Under the pieces are notes generated by a model. It was not told the DNA's origin, ran no database searches, and saw nothing but the letters and a program-made list of their open reading frames with translations. The position numbers and the translations under genes are program-made. Of a stretch of 64,000 nt of DNA, positions 37,447 through 47,720 are shown one piece after another. Origin of the DNA: Legionella impletisoli (GTDB lineage: Bacteria; Pseudomonadota; Gammaproteobacteria; Legionellales; Legionellaceae); NCBI RefSeq assembly GCF_900639875.1, contig NZ_CAAAIA010000002.1, positions 327,351 through 391,350 on the forward strand, written 5' to 3'. Within the stretch, counting starts at the first letter, position 1. Each line of letters begins with the position of its first letter.

Positions 37447-38223
37447 ATGAATGATGTGCTCTATGACTTACAAGGGGGAGTTTTTAAAATCACCCTGAAC
37501 CGAATTGATAAACACAACGCCTTTGATGATAAGCTTCTCGCTGAATTATTGCGCTTATTGGAACAGGCTGAAACCAACGCTAGCGTTCGCTGTGTGGTAT
37601 TAAATGCCAACGGCAAACACTTCTCTGCCGGAGCTGATCTATCTTGGATGAAGCGTATGGCTGAGTTTAATGAGGAAGAAAATATAAGGGATGCTACTGT
37701 ATTGGCAAACCTGATGCATGCACTTTATCGCAACCCTAAGCCAACGATTGCAGTGGTTCAAGGAGCAGCGTTTGGCGGTGGAGCTGGTTTGGTAGCTGCC
37801 TGTGATATTGCGATTGCGGCTGAAAATGCTACGTTTTGCTTTTCTGAGGTGAAATTAGGATTAATACCCGCTGTGATTAGTCCTTATGTGGTTAATGCAG
37901 TAGGAGCTCGTGTTGCTACGTGGCTTTTTACCAGTGCAGAAGTCGTGAACGCAACAAGAGCGTACGAACTTGGTCTTGTACATTACTGTTTACCCATTCA
38001 GTCGCTTGATTCGTTTTCTATGAGTTTTGCTGAAACACTTACTAAGAATGCGCCCAAAGCCGTAGAAGATGCAAAAAAATTGGTTCATTTCGTCCAAGAC
38101 AAGCCCATCACTCAAGCATTAATTAAAGAAACAGCATTACTTATTGCTAAAAAACGTATCTCTGAAGAAGGGCAATGTGGTTTAAACGCCTTTTTAAACA
38201 AAAAAACCCCAATTTGGGATTAG
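37447..38223 (+). CDS. liuC: Methylglutaconyl-CoA hydratase (enoyl-CoA hydratase family)
   Basis: This crotonase-fold protein (258 residues from this ATG) hydrates 3-methylglutaconyl-CoA to HMG-CoA. Oxyanion-hole segments are HFSAGADLSWMKRM and QGAAFGGGAGLVAACDIAIA, with EVKLGLIPAVISPYV following, typical of LiuC/AUH. A GTG six codons upstream (37429) is in frame, but neither start has a convincing ribosome site; I follow homologue length. Substrate is assigned from the operon. Confidence 0.9.
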   Translation: MNDVLYDLQGGVFKITLNRIDKHNAFDDKLLAELLRLLEQAETNASVRCVVLNANGKHFSAGADLSWMKRMAEFNEEENIRDATVLANLMHALYRNPKPTIAVVQGAAFGGGAGLVAACDIAIAAENATFCFSEVKLGLIPAVISPYVVNAVGARVATWLFTSAEVVNATRAYELGLVHYCLPIQSLDSFSMSFAETLTKNAPKAVEDAKKLVHFVQDKPITQALIKETALLIAKKRISEEGQCGLNAFLNKKTPIWD

Positions 38224-38233
38224 CGAGCGTGTC

Positions 38234-40213
38234 ATGTTTACAAAAATTTTAATTGCCAATCGCGGCGAAATTGCTTGTCGCATTATACGAACTGCCAAGC
38301 GTTTAGGTATAGAAACGGTAGCGGTTTATTCTTCTGCTGATGCAGATAGCCTCCACGTCAAAGCCGCAGATGAAGCATTCTACATTGGCAATGCTCCAAG
38401 CTCGGAAAGTTATTTAAACATTGATGCCATTATTAAAGTAGCCGTCTTATCTGGGGCCGAAGCCATTCATCCTGGCTATGGTTTTTTATCTGAAAATCCA
38501 AAATTGGCCGAAGCCTGCCTGGCTTCAGGCCTAGTCTTCATTGGCCCTTCCATTTCCGCTATGAAAGCCATGGCTTCCAAACAAATTGCAAAACAACTTT
38601 TGGAAAATACCGATGTTCCTTTAACGCCAGGCTATCATGGTGAAGATCAATCCGATGAGCAACTGCTTCGCGAGGCGAAACGCATCGGTTTCCCCGTGTT
38701 ACTGAAAGCTGCCGCTGGCGGCGGCGGTAAAGGCATGCGCACGGTGAATTCTCAAAAAGAATTTCTAGAGTCGCTCGCCAGCGCAAGAAGAGAAGCAAAA
38801 TCTAGTTTTGGTGATGACACCATGTTGATTGAAAAACTTCTTCTGAATCCCCGGCATGTTGAGCTTCAAATTATGGCAGATAACCAGGGGAATGTTGTTC
38901 ATTTGTTTGACAGGGACTGCTCGATTCAACGCCGCCATCAAAAAATTATTGAAGAAGCTCCAGCCCCTAACTTATCTCAATCGTTGCGTGACAAAATGGC
39001 AAAAGCCGCCATTACCGTTGCTCAAAAAATTGATTATCGCGGTGCGGGAACCATTGAGTTTCTGGTGAGTCAAGATGAAGAATTTTATTTTATGGAGATG
39101 AATACCAGGCTTCAAGTTGAGCATCCCGTAACAGAATGCATTACAGGAATTGATTTGGTTGAATGGCAGCTATGCATTGCCGCCAATGAACCTTTACCGT
39201 TAAGCCAAGATGAAATAACTCAACAAGGGCATGCCATAGAATGTCGAATTTGCGCGGAAGATCCAAGCCATGATTTTATGCCCTCCATTGGTCAACTTTC
39301 CTTTCTTAAAGAACCTACTGGCGAAGGTATTCGAATTGATTCCGGCGTGACACGCAATTCAAACATTACGATGCATTATGATCCGATGATTTCAAAACTG
39401 ATTACATTTGGAGAAACGCGAACATTAGCATTGAATCGCATGCATCAAGCGTTGGCCGATTACCACATCAGTGGCGTGAAAACCAATCTTTCCTTTTTAC
39501 AAGCTATTCTTAATCACCCTAAATTTGCTAAGGCCGAGCTTAGCACCGATTTTTTAACAAGTGAAAAAATTCGCTTGCCGGTTCCTAATTTGGAATTGGC
39601 CGTTTGTCTTGCAGCAAGTCTTGACTATTGTTTTTTACAGTCGAAATTTAACTCGGAACTTCAGAAAGAAACGTTTGCTTGGCAAATGCATTTATCCAGC
39701 CAATGGCGAAGACGTTATTTAATTGAACATGAATCCTATGAGGTATTAGTCCACCCTATTTCTCTGAACCAAGTGAAACTTAAGCTCAGAAATAACACTT
39801 TATCGTTACGCCTACAGATTGAAAATGACCTATTGCGTTATGATGATGGTCTAAAAAAACGCGATGTATGGTTTCAAAATGACGCCGAAAAAATCGTTAT
39901 TTTTTTTGATCACGGACCTGTGACTGTTGCTCGTTTTAATTGGGAAAAAACAACTCCAAGTGAAACGATTGACGCGCAATTAATCGCCCCAATGCCTTCA
40001 ACGGTGGTTGCCGTCCTTAAGAAAAAAGGAGATAAAGTCAAAACTGGCGACACCTTGATGGTACTTGAAGCCATGAAAATGGAACATGCTATTATTGCTC
40101 CGCAAAACGGACTTATTACGGATGTGTACTATGAAGTTGGGAATCAGGTCAATGAAGGGGTACAACTGGTGGAATTAAAAAGTGCCGATATTGAAGAACC
40201 CCAGACATCTTAG
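38234..40213 (+). CDS. liuD: Methylcrotonoyl-CoA carboxylase, biotin carboxylase/BCCP (alpha) subunit
   Basis: The 659-residue subunit carboxylates its own biotin with ATP and bicarbonate. The N-terminal biotin carboxylase starts KILIANRGEIACRIIRTAKRLG and has the Gly-rich ATP loop AAAGGGGKGMR and MEMNTRLQVEHPVTE. The C-terminal carrier domain carries the biotinylation site LEAMKMEH at about residue 618. The start lies 10 bases after liuC. It pairs with liuB to form the alpha-beta carboxylase. Confidence 0.96.
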   Translation: MFTKILIANRGEIACRIIRTAKRLGIETVAVYSSADADSLHVKAADEAFYIGNAPSSESYLNIDAIIKVAVLSGAEAIHPGYGFLSENPKLAEACLASGLVFIGPSISAMKAMASKQIAKQLLENTDVPLTPGYHGEDQSDEQLLREAKRIGFPVLLKAAAGGGGKGMRTVNSQKEFLESLASARREAKSSFGDDTMLIEKLLLNPRHVELQIMADNQGNVVHLFDRDCSIQRRHQKIIEEAPAPNLSQSLRDKMAKAAITVAQKIDYRGAGTIEFLVSQDEEFYFMEMNTRLQVEHPVTECITGIDLVEWQLCIAANEPLPLSQDEITQQGHAIECRICAEDPSHDFMPSIGQLSFLKEPTGEGIRIDSGVTRNSNITMHYDPMISKLITFGETRTLALNRMHQALADYHISGVKTNLSFLQAILNHPKFAKAELSTDFLTSEKIRLPVPNLELAVCLAASLDYCFLQSKFNSELQKETFAWQMHLSSQWRRRYLIEHESYEVLVHPISLNQVKLKLRNNTLSLRLQIENDLLRYDDGLKKRDVWFQNDAEKIVIFFDHGPVTVARFNWEKTTPSETIDAQLIAPMPSTVVAVLKKKGDKVKTGDTLMVLEAMKMEHAIIAPQNGLITDVYYEVGNQVNEGVQLVELKSADIEEPQTS

Positions 40214-40380
40214 ATATATGGACCTAGGAGGTTCTTAATGGCCAACCACCAATGAAGAAGCTAGAATTACCAGAGGTTGAGTTATTAAATCACACTAGTT
40301 AACGATGCCCCATCTTTCTTTTTCATAACATTCACACCATAATAGAGTTTACTGTTATGCGCCCGTTGGAAACGACTGCA

Positions 40381-41286
40381 ATGGATCTTCCTTCTCAAGT
40401 GACGATTACTGAAGTAGGCCCTCGTGATGGGTTACAAAATGAACCGTCATTTGTTACGACACAAATCAAAATAGACTTTATCAATTTATTGAGTGAAACC
40501 GGCCTCAAACACATTGAAGTCACAAGTTTTGTTTCGCCTAAAGCCATTCCCCAACTAGCGGATAATGCCGAAGTCTATCAAGGGATCCGAAAAGTCCAGG
40601 GAGTCTCTTATTCTGCTCTCATCCCCAATGAGCAGGGAATGCAAAAAGCCATGGAGCTAGGCGTACAAGAAATTGCCATTTTTACCGCAGCAAGTGAGTC
40701 CTTTAACCAACGAAATATTAACTGCACCATTCAAGAAAGCATTGAGCGATTTAGGCCTGTTATGGAGCTTGCAAAAAAACATGCCATTCCAGTCCGTGCA
40801 TATATTTCTTGTGTGCTAGGTTGCCCTTATGAGGGAGAAATAGGTCCTGCTCAGGTGATGCAAGTGGTCGAACAATTATTACACCTTGAGGTAAATGAAA
40901 TCAGTTTTGGCGATACCATAGGGGTTGGTACGCCTAAGCAAACGCGCCTCTTGCTGGATGCCATTAAAACCACCATGAAATCCAATCAGATTGCCATGCA
41001 TTTTCATGATACCTATGGCCAAGCAGTAGCCAATATCTATGCATCATTAGAATGTGGGATTCATCGTTTTGACAGCTCAGTGGCCGGTTTAGGGGGCTGC
41101 CCTTATGCACAAGGCGCAACCGGGAATGTGGCCACAGAAGATGTGCTTTATCTCATGCATGGCTTGGGAATTGAAACAGGTGTCGATATTTATAAGGTGG
41201 TCGCTGCCGGCGACAGGATATGTAAAGTCCTTCAGCGCAAAAATCAATCCAAGGTTGCCAATGCTTTAATGGCTAATCCCTGCTGA
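40381..41286 (+). CDS. liuE: Hydroxymethylglutaryl-CoA lyase
   Basis: The enzyme splits HMG-CoA to acetyl-CoA and acetoacetate, completing leucine degradation. The 301-residue TIM barrel begins with TITEVGPRDGLQNEP (metal-binding Asp) and has MHFHDTYGQAVAN and the catalytic-loop Cys in GLGGCPYAQGATGN. An ATG eight codons earlier (40357) is in frame and possible; the internal one fits homologue length better. It follows liuD after a 143-bp gap and leads liuE-aguA-aacS. Confidence 0.95.
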   Translation: MDLPSQVTITEVGPRDGLQNEPSFVTTQIKIDFINLLSETGLKHIEVTSFVSPKAIPQLADNAEVYQGIRKVQGVSYSALIPNEQGMQKAMELGVQEIAIFTAASESFNQRNINCTIQESIERFRPVMELAKKHAIPVRAYISCVLGCPYEGEIGPAQVMQVVEQLLHLEVNEISFGDTIGVGTPKQTRLLLDAIKTTMKSNQIAMHFHDTYGQAVANIYASLECGIHRFDSSVAGLGGCPYAQGATGNVATEDVLYLMHGLGIETGVDIYKVVAAGDRICKVLQRKNQSKVANALMANPC

Positions 41287-41303
41287 AATAACGGATGGAT
41301 AAC

Positions 41304-42338
41304 ATGACGCCTAAACAAGCTGGTTTTCGAATGCCTGCCGAATGGTCTCCTCATGAGGCTTGTTGGATGGCATGGCCAAGTCGTAAAGAAACCTGGGAAA
41401 AAATTGGTTTAGAACGAGCACAACATGCTTACGCAGAAATCGCCAATGCCATTGCCGAGTTTGAGCCAGTTAATTTACTCGTCAATCCTTCCGAATTAAC
41501 CCGTGCAATGGCGCTTTGTGATTCTAAAATACGCTTGATTCCTTTGCCATTAAACGATTCATGGACCAGAGACACAGGCCCGACTTTTTTATTAAACCAG
41601 CAAAAAGAACTGGGTGGCGTGGATTGGATTCATAATGCTTGGGGTAAAAATTACAACGATTATGCGCTCGATAATCAAATGGCCAAGGAAGTGATTGAGT
41701 TAACTTCTGCCCAATATTTTCATGCTCCCTTGGTTATGGAAGGTGGCTCGTTTCATGTCGACGGTGAAGGAACCATCTTAACCACACGCGAATGCTTGTT
41801 AAACCCAAATCGAAATCCCTATTTATCTCAAAAAGATATTGAATATTATCTACTAGAATTTCTAGGTGGTGAAAAAATTATATGGCTCAATAAAGGCTTG
41901 CTTGGAGATGAAACCGATGGTCATATTGATGAGCTTGCTTGCTTTATCGCGCCTGGGAAAGTATTGGCTTTAACAACTGAAGATAAACACGATCCCAATT
42001 ATTACCGGTTAAAAGAAAACCTTAAACTCTTAGAAGCCGCAACCGATGCACGTGGTCGACCGCTTGAAGTGGTGACCGTAGAGCAGCCACCAGCGACTTA
42101 TTTAGAGGGTGAACGCTTAACACTATCGTATATAAATTTTTATTTTGCCAATAAGGCAATTGTGATGCCATCATTTGGTTTTGAAAAGCACGATGAAGCT
42201 GCTTTAACTCTATTTACAAAGTTATTTCCTGATCGTGTTATCAAGCAGGTCAATGCACTGGATGTGTTTGCGGGAGGTGGCGGGATTCATTGCATTACCC
42301 AGCAACAACCAAAATCAACGCTTATGTCGAGGACGTGA
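41304..42338 (+). CDS. aguA: Agmatine deiminase
   Basis: AguA (344 residues from this start) hydrolyses agmatine to N-carbamoylputrescine and ammonia. Family signatures are [67 protein letters not shown] and the catalytic Cys in [16 protein letters not shown] second in-frame ATG lies three codons upstream. The partner carbamoylputrescine amidase (aguB) is not in the window. Its stop overlaps the next start by one base (TGATG), so it is translationally coupled to acetoacetyl-CoA synthetase, an unexpected pairing. Confidence 0.95.
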   Translation: MTPKQAGFRMPAEWSPHEACWMAWPSRKETWEKIGLERAQHAYAEIANAIAEFEPVNLLVNPSELTRAMALCDSKIRLIPLPLNDSWTRDTGPTFLLNQQKELGGVDWIHNAWGKNYNDYALDNQMAKEVIELTSAQYFHAPLVMEGGSFHVDGEGTILTTRECLLNPNRNPYLSQKDIEYYLLEFLGGEKIIWLNKGLLGDETDGHIDELACFIAPGKVLALTTEDKHDPNYYRLKENLKLLEAATDARGRPLEVVTVEQPPATYLEGERLTLSYINFYFANKAIVMPSFGFEKHDEAALTLFTKLFPDRVIKQVNALDVFAGGGGIHCITQQQPKSTLMSRT

Positions 42339-44281
42339 TGAAGAACAAGGCCATTTGGTACCCAACCAATCCTAAAAAAACACGCATGTGGCAATTTATG
42401 CAGTCTGTTTCAAAAACCGAATCGCAATCTTTGAACACTTATCACGCACTTCACGACTGGTCCATAGAAAATCCCGCCCTCTTTTGGCAAAAACTCTGTG
42501 AGTTTTTCGATATTAAATTCGACACCCCACCCGATCAAATCTTGAATGACTATGATCACATGATTCAAGCTAAATGGTTTCAAGGAGCGACGTTTAATTT
42601 TGCCGAAAAACTTTTAAATGGCCCTCCTGACCAACCCGCTATTATCGCGCTTGATGAACAAAATAAAAGGACTGTCCTAACTTATAGAGAATTAAGAAAT
42701 GCCGTCGCTCGTTGTGCTGCTGGTTTAAAAAAAGCTGGGATTCAATCGGGTGATCGAGTTGCGGCATTCATGCCCAATGTTGCAGAAACCGTGATTGCTT
42801 TTTTAGCCTCAGCGTCCATCGGCGCCATTTGGTCATCGTGCTCGCCAGATTTTGGCGTTCAAGCGGCCGTTGACCGGTTAGGTCAATTAGAACCTAAATT
42901 ACTTTTTCTAAGCAATCAACATCAATACAATGGCAAATTGCATCAAGATTTAGAAAAATTAAACGACTTTATTGATTTGATGCCGAGTTTAGACCAGGTT
43001 GTAGTCTGCCCGATGCATAACCAATCTTTGGATATCTCTTCATATCCGAAAGCAAAGGTATGGCAAGAATTTCTAAACCGGGATGCAAACCTCACGTTTA
43101 CTTCGCTTCCCTTTTCTCATCCACTCTATATTTTGTTTTCATCAGGAACCACTGGAAAACCAAAATGCATTCTTCATAGTGCAGGTGGCGCTCTTTTGCA
43201 GCACATTAAAGAATTAGGGCTTCATACAGACATTAGCTCAGAAGACCGATTATTTTTTTACACAACCTGTGGTTGGATGATGTGGAACTGGATGGTTTCG
43301 GTTTTAGCACTGGGAGCCACCTTAGTTTTATATGAAGGCTCACCTAATTTTCCGAACGCTTACCGTCTCTTTGAATTAATTGATTCTGAGAAGATAACAG
43401 TCTTTGGGACCAGTGCTAAATTTCTCTCGATGGTCGAAAAATCCGAAGCCTTTCCTGCCCAATATTACGAAATGAGTGATTTGCGCTGTCTTTTATCCAC
43501 AGGCTCCCCACTCTTGCCTAAAAACTATGATTTTGTTTATGAGCACATTAAATCCAATCTTCAACTTGCTTCAATCTCAGGCGGAACTGATATCGTTTCA
43601 TGCTTTGCATTAGGCAATCCAATGTTGCCCATTTATCGTGGCGAACTTCAATGTCTTGGTTTAGGTATGAGTGTAAAGATATTTAATGAGCACGGCGAGC
43701 CTATAAAAGGCGAGCGAGGAGAGCTCGTGTGCACCCAACCTTTTCCTTCCATGCCCCTTGGTTTTTGGCAGGATGATGACAAAACAAACTATAAGAAAGC
43801 CTACTTTGACCGGTTTCCTGGCGTCTGGGCGCATGGTGATTTTGCTGAGTTAACAGAGCATGGAGGTTTAATTATTTATGGTCGATCGGATGCGGTATTA
43901 AACCCAGGCGGCGTTCGTATCGGAACCGCTGAAATTTATCGTCAAGTTGAAAAAATTCCGGAAATACTGGATAGCGTGGTCATCGGCCAAGACTGGCAAG
44001 ATGACATTCGTATTGTTTTATTCGTAAAATTAAAGAGAGGCGTTATACTCAATGAGGAGCTTAAGAACACGATCCGACAAACAATTCGAACCAACGCATC
44101 ACCTCGGCATGTTCCTGCTAAAATAATTGAAGTTCCTGACATTCCTAGAACGATTAACAACAAAATCGTGGAATTAGCGGTTCGAAATATTGTACATGGC
44201 AAGCCAGTTAATAATATTCAATCGCTAGCAAACCCAGAAGCCCTTGAGTATTTTAAGTCGCTTGATGATTTGTATAATTAA
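42338..44281 (+). CDS. Acetoacetyl-CoA synthetase
   Basis: This 647-residue adenylate-forming ligase activates acetoacetate to acetoacetyl-CoA. Key motifs are ILFSSGTTGKPKCILHSAGG (ATP loop, about residue 270), GRSDAVLNPGGVRIGTAEIY (hinge) and the C-terminal PRTINNKIVE with the catalytic Lys. N-terminal SWYP-like context WYPTNPKKTRMWQFM and ENPALFWQKLCEFFDI are typical of AACS rather than acetyl-CoA synthetase. It starts on the aguA stop (TGATG). It would return acetoacetate from the HMG-CoA lyase step to the thiolase. Confidence 0.93.
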   Translation: MKNKAIWYPTNPKKTRMWQFMQSVSKTESQSLNTYHALHDWSIENPALFWQKLCEFFDIKFDTPPDQILNDYDHMIQAKWFQGATFNFAEKLLNGPPDQPAIIALDEQNKRTVLTYRELRNAVARCAAGLKKAGIQSGDRVAAFMPNVAETVIAFLASASIGAIWSSCSPDFGVQAAVDRLGQLEPKLLFLSNQHQYNGKLHQDLEKLNDFIDLMPSLDQVVVCPMHNQSLDISSYPKAKVWQEFLNRDANLTFTSLPFSHPLYILFSSGTTGKPKCILHSAGGALLQHIKELGLHTDISSEDRLFFYTTCGWMMWNWMVSVLALGATLVLYEGSPNFPNAYRLFELIDSEKITVFGTSAKFLSMVEKSEAFPAQYYEMSDLRCLLSTGSPLLPKNYDFVYEHIKSNLQLASISGGTDIVSCFALGNPMLPIYRGELQCLGLGMSVKIFNEHGEPIKGERGELVCTQPFPSMPLGFWQDDDKTNYKKAYFDRFPGVWAHGDFAELTEHGGLIIYGRSDAVLNPGGVRIGTAEIYRQVEKIPEILDSVVIGQDWQDDIRIVLFVKLKRGVILNEELKNTIRQTIRTNASPRHVPAKIIEVPDIPRTINNKIVELAVRNIVHGKPVNNIQSLANPEALEYFKSLDDLYN

Positions 44282-44440
44282 TTAAACGATGTATAATCAC
44301 TAGGCGCTGATTTGAACTCACAGCTTGCGGGCGCTCAATGAATTGATTGATGATTCATCAACTCTTGAAAATACGGCTAAAGCGGGCAATCCCTCCCCCC
44401 TTGTTCCGAAATCCCGCAGTTGTAAAACTTTGGTATCACC

Positions 44441-45466
44441 ATGATAAAACTGTCCGGATTAACAAAATCTTTTGGCGAACATATTGCTTTAAACAACATC
44501 CATTTATCCATCCAGGCCGGTGAGATTTTTGGCATTATTGGAAAAAGTGGCGCCGGAAAATCAACCTTGTTACGTTGCCTTAATTTATTAGAAAGGCCAG
44601 ATGAAGGACAAGTAATCATGGATGGAGAAGCGTTAACCGAACTAAACGCCAGTCAATTACGCCAAGCCCGATATAAAATGTCGATGATTTTTCAGCATTT
44701 TAATTTACTTCATTCTAAAACCGTCTACGAGAACATTGCGTTGCCAATGCGCATTCAGGGTGAGACGGAAGAGGCTATTCAAACCAAAGTTCATGAACTC
44801 TTGCCATTAGTTGGGCTTGAAGAGAAAGCCGAAGCCTATCCACATCAATTAAGCGGTGGTCAAAAGCAACGTGTGGCAATTGCTCGTGCATTAAGTACTT
44901 CCCCTAAACTGTTATTGTGTGATGAAGCAACCTCAGCATTAGATCCTGAAACCACGGATGCAATTTTAGCGCTTTTAAAAAAAATTAATCAGCTCTATGG
45001 CATCACGATTGTGTTAATTACTCATGAAATGGAGGTGGTTAAACGAATATGCAATCGGATATCGCTTATGGAAAACGGCCGAATCCTTGAAACCATCGAA
45101 TTAGCCAACGTGTTTCAAAATAAGTCTAGTTTGGCTCGGAACATGCTCTATGCTCAGCTAAGTCCTGAATTGCCTTCGTGTCTTAAAAGTCATATTAGCC
45201 AAGTTGTGAATGATAAGCCATTGGTTCGAATCTTATTTGAAGGCCAAGGTGCGACCGTTCCTTTTATTAGCCAAACCAGTCGTGAGCTTAATTTAGACAT
45301 TAACATTTTACTGGCCAATATCGATCGCTTTAATCATTTAACCTGTGGTGTGCTGGTGGCTGAATTATCCGCAGACCAAAGCCAATTGCACCAGTTTATT
45401 CAACGCTGTAATCAAACCAGCCTTAGTGTGGAGATTTTAGGTTATGTCACCGACGATGCTTTATGA
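44441..45466 (+). CDS. metN: Methionine ABC transporter ATPase
   Basis: The 341-residue ATPase energises D/L-methionine uptake. Walker A is GKSGAGKST (about residue 38), signature [14 protein letters not shown], Walker [15 protein letters not shown], and H-loop [11 protein letters not shown]-terminal NIL domain (from about residue 265) binds methionine for feedback inhibition. It overlaps metI by 23 bases. The 159 bp upstream contain neither a MetJ box nor a SAM riboswitch I can recognise. Confidence 0.95.
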   Translation: MIKLSGLTKSFGEHIALNNIHLSIQAGEIFGIIGKSGAGKSTLLRCLNLLERPDEGQVIMDGEALTELNASQLRQARYKMSMIFQHFNLLHSKTVYENIALPMRIQGETEEAIQTKVHELLPLVGLEEKAEAYPHQLSGGQKQRVAIARALSTSPKLLLCDEATSALDPETTDAILALLKKINQLYGITIVLITHEMEVVKRICNRISLMENGRILETIELANVFQNKSSLARNMLYAQLSPELPSCLKSHISQVVNDKPLVRILFEGQGATVPFISQTSRELNLDINILLANIDRFNHLTCGVLVAELSADQSQLHQFIQRCNQTSLSVEILGYVTDDAL

Positions 45467-46094
45467 TTTACTCATTGCAACAGGTGAAACGCTTTACATG
45501 GTTCTAGCCAGTACGTTTTTTGCGGTTCTATTAGGGCTACCCCTAGGAACATTATTATTCAGCAGCGCTCGCATTAAACCACATCCTCTGTTGCATCGTT
45601 TCATTGCGGGCATCATCAACATGAGTCGCTCGATTCCCTTTATCATATTGCTCGTAGCCTTAATTCCTTTCACCCGATTGATTGTGGGCACCTCCATTGG
45701 CATTCATGCCGCCATGGTGCCTTTAACGCTTGGGGCCGCGCCATTTTTCGCTCGCCTAGTAGACAATGCCTACCAAAGTTTACCTGGGGGGCTCATTGAA
45801 GCTGGTTTTTCTATGGGTGCTACTTCCTGGCAAATGATTCGACTTTTGTTATTGCCAGAAGCCACCCCTCAACTCATCCATGCGGTTACGGTCACAGCTA
45901 TTACTTTGGTTAATTACTCTGCCATGGCAGGAACGGTTGGAGGTGGTGGTCTCGGGGACTTAGCGATTCGTTATGGTTATCAGCGATTTAATGTTTCAGT
46001 CATGTTGGCGACCGTAGTCATATTGATTATTATTGTACAAGCTTTACAAATGTTTGGTGATTTTTTAGTGCGAAGATACGCTTATACCCACTAA
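45444..46094 (+). CDS. metI: Methionine ABC transporter permease
   Basis: The 216-residue permease has five to six membrane helices and the ABC-coupling loop [22 protein letters not shown]. It overlaps the end of metN; GGAG lies ten bases before this ATG, and a second ATG four codons in is an alternative. It forms the inner-membrane channel for MetNIQ. Confidence 0.94.
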   Translation: MSPTMLYDLLIATGETLYMVLASTFFAVLLGLPLGTLLFSSARIKPHPLLHRFIAGIINMSRSIPFIILLVALIPFTRLIVGTSIGIHAAMVPLTLGAAPFFARLVDNAYQSLPGGLIEAGFSMGATSWQMIRLLLLPEATPQLIHAVTVTAITLVNYSAMAGTVGGGGLGDLAIRYGYQRFNVSVMLATVVILIIIVQALQMFGDFLVRRYAYTH

Positions 46095-46128
46095 AATTAA
46101 CCAGTCGTTTTTATATCGGAGAACGTTC

Positions 46129-46908
46129 ATGCGCTTTATCACCCTTTTCATTTGTTCACTTGCTTTAATCGCCTGCGGCAAACCTTCACCTAACACCATT
46201 GTGGTTGGAACCATCGCGGGCCCTGAAACCGAATTAGTCGAAGTGGCTCAGAAAGTAGCCAAAGAACACTATGATTTGAATGTAAAAATCATTGAGTTTA
46301 GCGATTACAACTTACCCAATGAAGCACTACAAGATGGCAGCTTAGATGCTAATGTTTATCAACATCAACCTTATCTTGAAGCGGCAAAAAAAGCCCGTGG
46401 ATACGATTTAGAAATCATAGGGAAAACCTTTGTTTACCCCACGGCCATTTATTCTAAAAAATACAAAAGCTTAGATAACATTCCCGCTAAAGCAACGGTT
46501 GCCATTCCAAACGATCCGAGCAATGAGTCCAGAGCGTTACTGTTGCTCCAAAAAGCAGGATTAATTAAGCTATCAACCACTCAAACTCCAGATGTGAAAG
46601 ACGTCGTTGCAAATCCTAAAGCACTTAAATTCAAAGAACTGGACGCAGCCCAACTTCCGCGAATATTAGATGATGTGGATCTTGCAGTCATCAACACGAA
46701 CTTTGCCATTCCCGCTGGCCTAAGTCCAAGCCGTGATGGATTATTTCAAGAGAGCAAAGATTCTCCTTACGCCAATGTCATTGTCATTCGACAAAACAGC
46801 GAGAAAAAGCCACAATTAGAGCAGTTTGTTAAAGCGCTCCAATCGCCTGAAGTGAAGCAAAAAGCCAAATCCCTTTTTGGTGATGGGGCAATTCCTGCTT
46901 GGGAATGA
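46129..46908 (+). CDS. metQ: Methionine-binding lipoprotein
   Basis: This 259-residue lipoprotein has a signal peptide with lipobox ALIAC, cleaved before Cys16. The mature NLPA-type fold shows VVGTIAGPETELVEVAQKVAKEHY, QDGSLDANVYQHQPYLEA and DLAVINTNFAIPAGL. It captures methionine for MetNI. The ribosome site CGGAGAA precedes the ATG. A short hairpin lies 12 bases past the stop. Confidence 0.94.
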   Translation: MRFITLFICSLALIACGKPSPNTIVVGTIAGPETELVEVAQKVAKEHYDLNVKIIEFSDYNLPNEALQDGSLDANVYQHQPYLEAAKKARGYDLEIIGKTFVYPTAIYSKKYKSLDNIPAKATVAIPNDPSNESRALLLLQKAGLIKLSTTQTPDVKDVVANPKALKFKELDAAQLPRILDDVDLAVINTNFAIPAGLSPSRDGLFQESKDSPYANVIVIRQNSEKKPQLEQFVKALQSPEVKQKAKSLFGDGAIPAWE

Positions 46909-46920
46909 ATTTGATGATTT

Positions 46921-46940
46921 GCTGGGCTTTTCAGCCCAGC
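46921..46940. terminator. Hairpin downstream of metQ
   Basis: GCTGGGC-TTTTCA-GCCCAGC forms a seven-bp GC-rich stem right after the metQ stop and before the convergent toxin gene. No T-run follows, so it is a possible bidirectional terminator or a fragment of the GC-rich repeats. Confidence 0.5.
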
Positions 46941-46970
46941 CTACGCTTGCTTAAGGCACGGCATTCTTTA

Positions 46971-47246
46971 TTAGCGCTTCAAATCCCTGTAAAAATTTTC
47001 ATGAACTCCTAAGGCTAGCAATACTCTTTCTTCTGGATCCCACTCATAGGCTAAAAGATACTCTTGGTTTTTATTTTTAAATTTATATACATAAATGCCA
47101 GATAGATCACCTTTTTTGGCTGTACCTAGTTCTGGATTGTCCATAATTTTTTTTATTGCTTTTTTAACTTCTTCCTTTTGATTTTTATGGAGTTTTTTGA
47201 ATACCCGTTTAAAAGCCGGCATTTGGCTTACAGATATTTTCTCCAT
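46971..47246 (-). CDS. RelE/ParE-type toxin
   Basis: The 91-residue basic protein has the RelE/ParE fold: an N-terminal helix pair (PAFKRVFKKLHKNQKEEVKKAIKKI), GDLSGIYVYKFK, then EYLLAYEWDPEERVLLALGVHENFYRDL. Toxins of this fold either cleave mRNA at the ribosome or poison gyrase; which one cannot be told. The ATG lies one base after the antitoxin TAA, so it is translationally coupled. Longer in-frame starts are inside the antitoxin gene. Confidence 0.85.
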   Translation of the reverse strand: MEKISVSQMPAFKRVFKKLHKNQKEEVKKAIKKIMDNPELGTAKKGDLSGIYVYKFKNKNQEYLLAYEWDPEERVLLALGVHENFYRDLKR

Positions 47247-47247
47247 A

Positions 47248-47469
47248 TTATTCTTCATCAAAGTTAAAAGGTTCAGCAAGAGATCTATCAGATTTTTTAG
47301 ATATCAACAAATCTTTAACAAACTCAATAGGCAAATCTGGATTGTCTAAGGCACACTTACCGACTTTCGCCCAGAATTCAATTTGCCCAGGAATTGATCG
47401 GCACTCAGCTTTAGCTATTTTTTTAGCATCTTCATAAATGTCATCATCGATCCTAATAGGAATGCCCAT
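47248..47469 (-). CDS. ParD-like antitoxin
   Basis: The 73-residue protein begins GIPIRIDDDIYEDAKKIAKAECRS, a ribbon-helix-helix, then PGQIEFWAKVGKCALDNPDLP, a hallmark of the ParD_like antitoxin family. The acidic tail (EPFNFDEE) would wrap the toxin. GGTGA five bases upstream supports this ATG over a GTG three codons earlier. A 12-bp palindrome just upstream is a likely autoregulatory operator. Confidence 0.85.
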   Translation of the reverse strand: MGIPIRIDDDIYEDAKKIAKAECRSIPGQIEFWAKVGKCALDNPDLPIEFVKDLLISKKSDRSLAEPFNFDEE

Positions 47470-47490
47470 AATATTCACCGTGTCATATTG

Positions 47491-47502
47491 CTACAATTGT
47501 AG
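47491..47502. promoter_or_regulatory. Predicted operator of the toxin-antitoxin pair
   Basis: CTACAATTGTAG is a perfect 12-bp palindrome 22 bases upstream of the antitoxin start. The flanks extend the symmetry imperfectly (TGTCATA on one side, TATGGCACA on the other). Ribbon-helix-helix antitoxins usually bind such sites and repress their own promoter. Confidence 0.6.
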
Positions 47503-47720
47503 TATGGCACAACATTTGTTGTTTATCTAGGGTAACTTGGCTTTGAAGGAATAAATAGGAGATATTGGGGCATAGTTCAAATGATCTTTTTATTCCAGCT
47601 AGCCAATGTAGGTGGGTAGTAGACCAAAGGCCTTATCCCAGGATTTCGTTCCCCAATCATTCATTCTCCAAACTCCCGTTGAATAGCCGCGCACCACCAA
47701 TTTTCTTCTAATATTCCATT

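Noticed and set aside
44282..44440. Possible SAM riboswitch or MetJ operator before metN
   Set aside because: No AGACGTCT-like boxes and no fold resembling a known SAM riboswitch could be found by eye.
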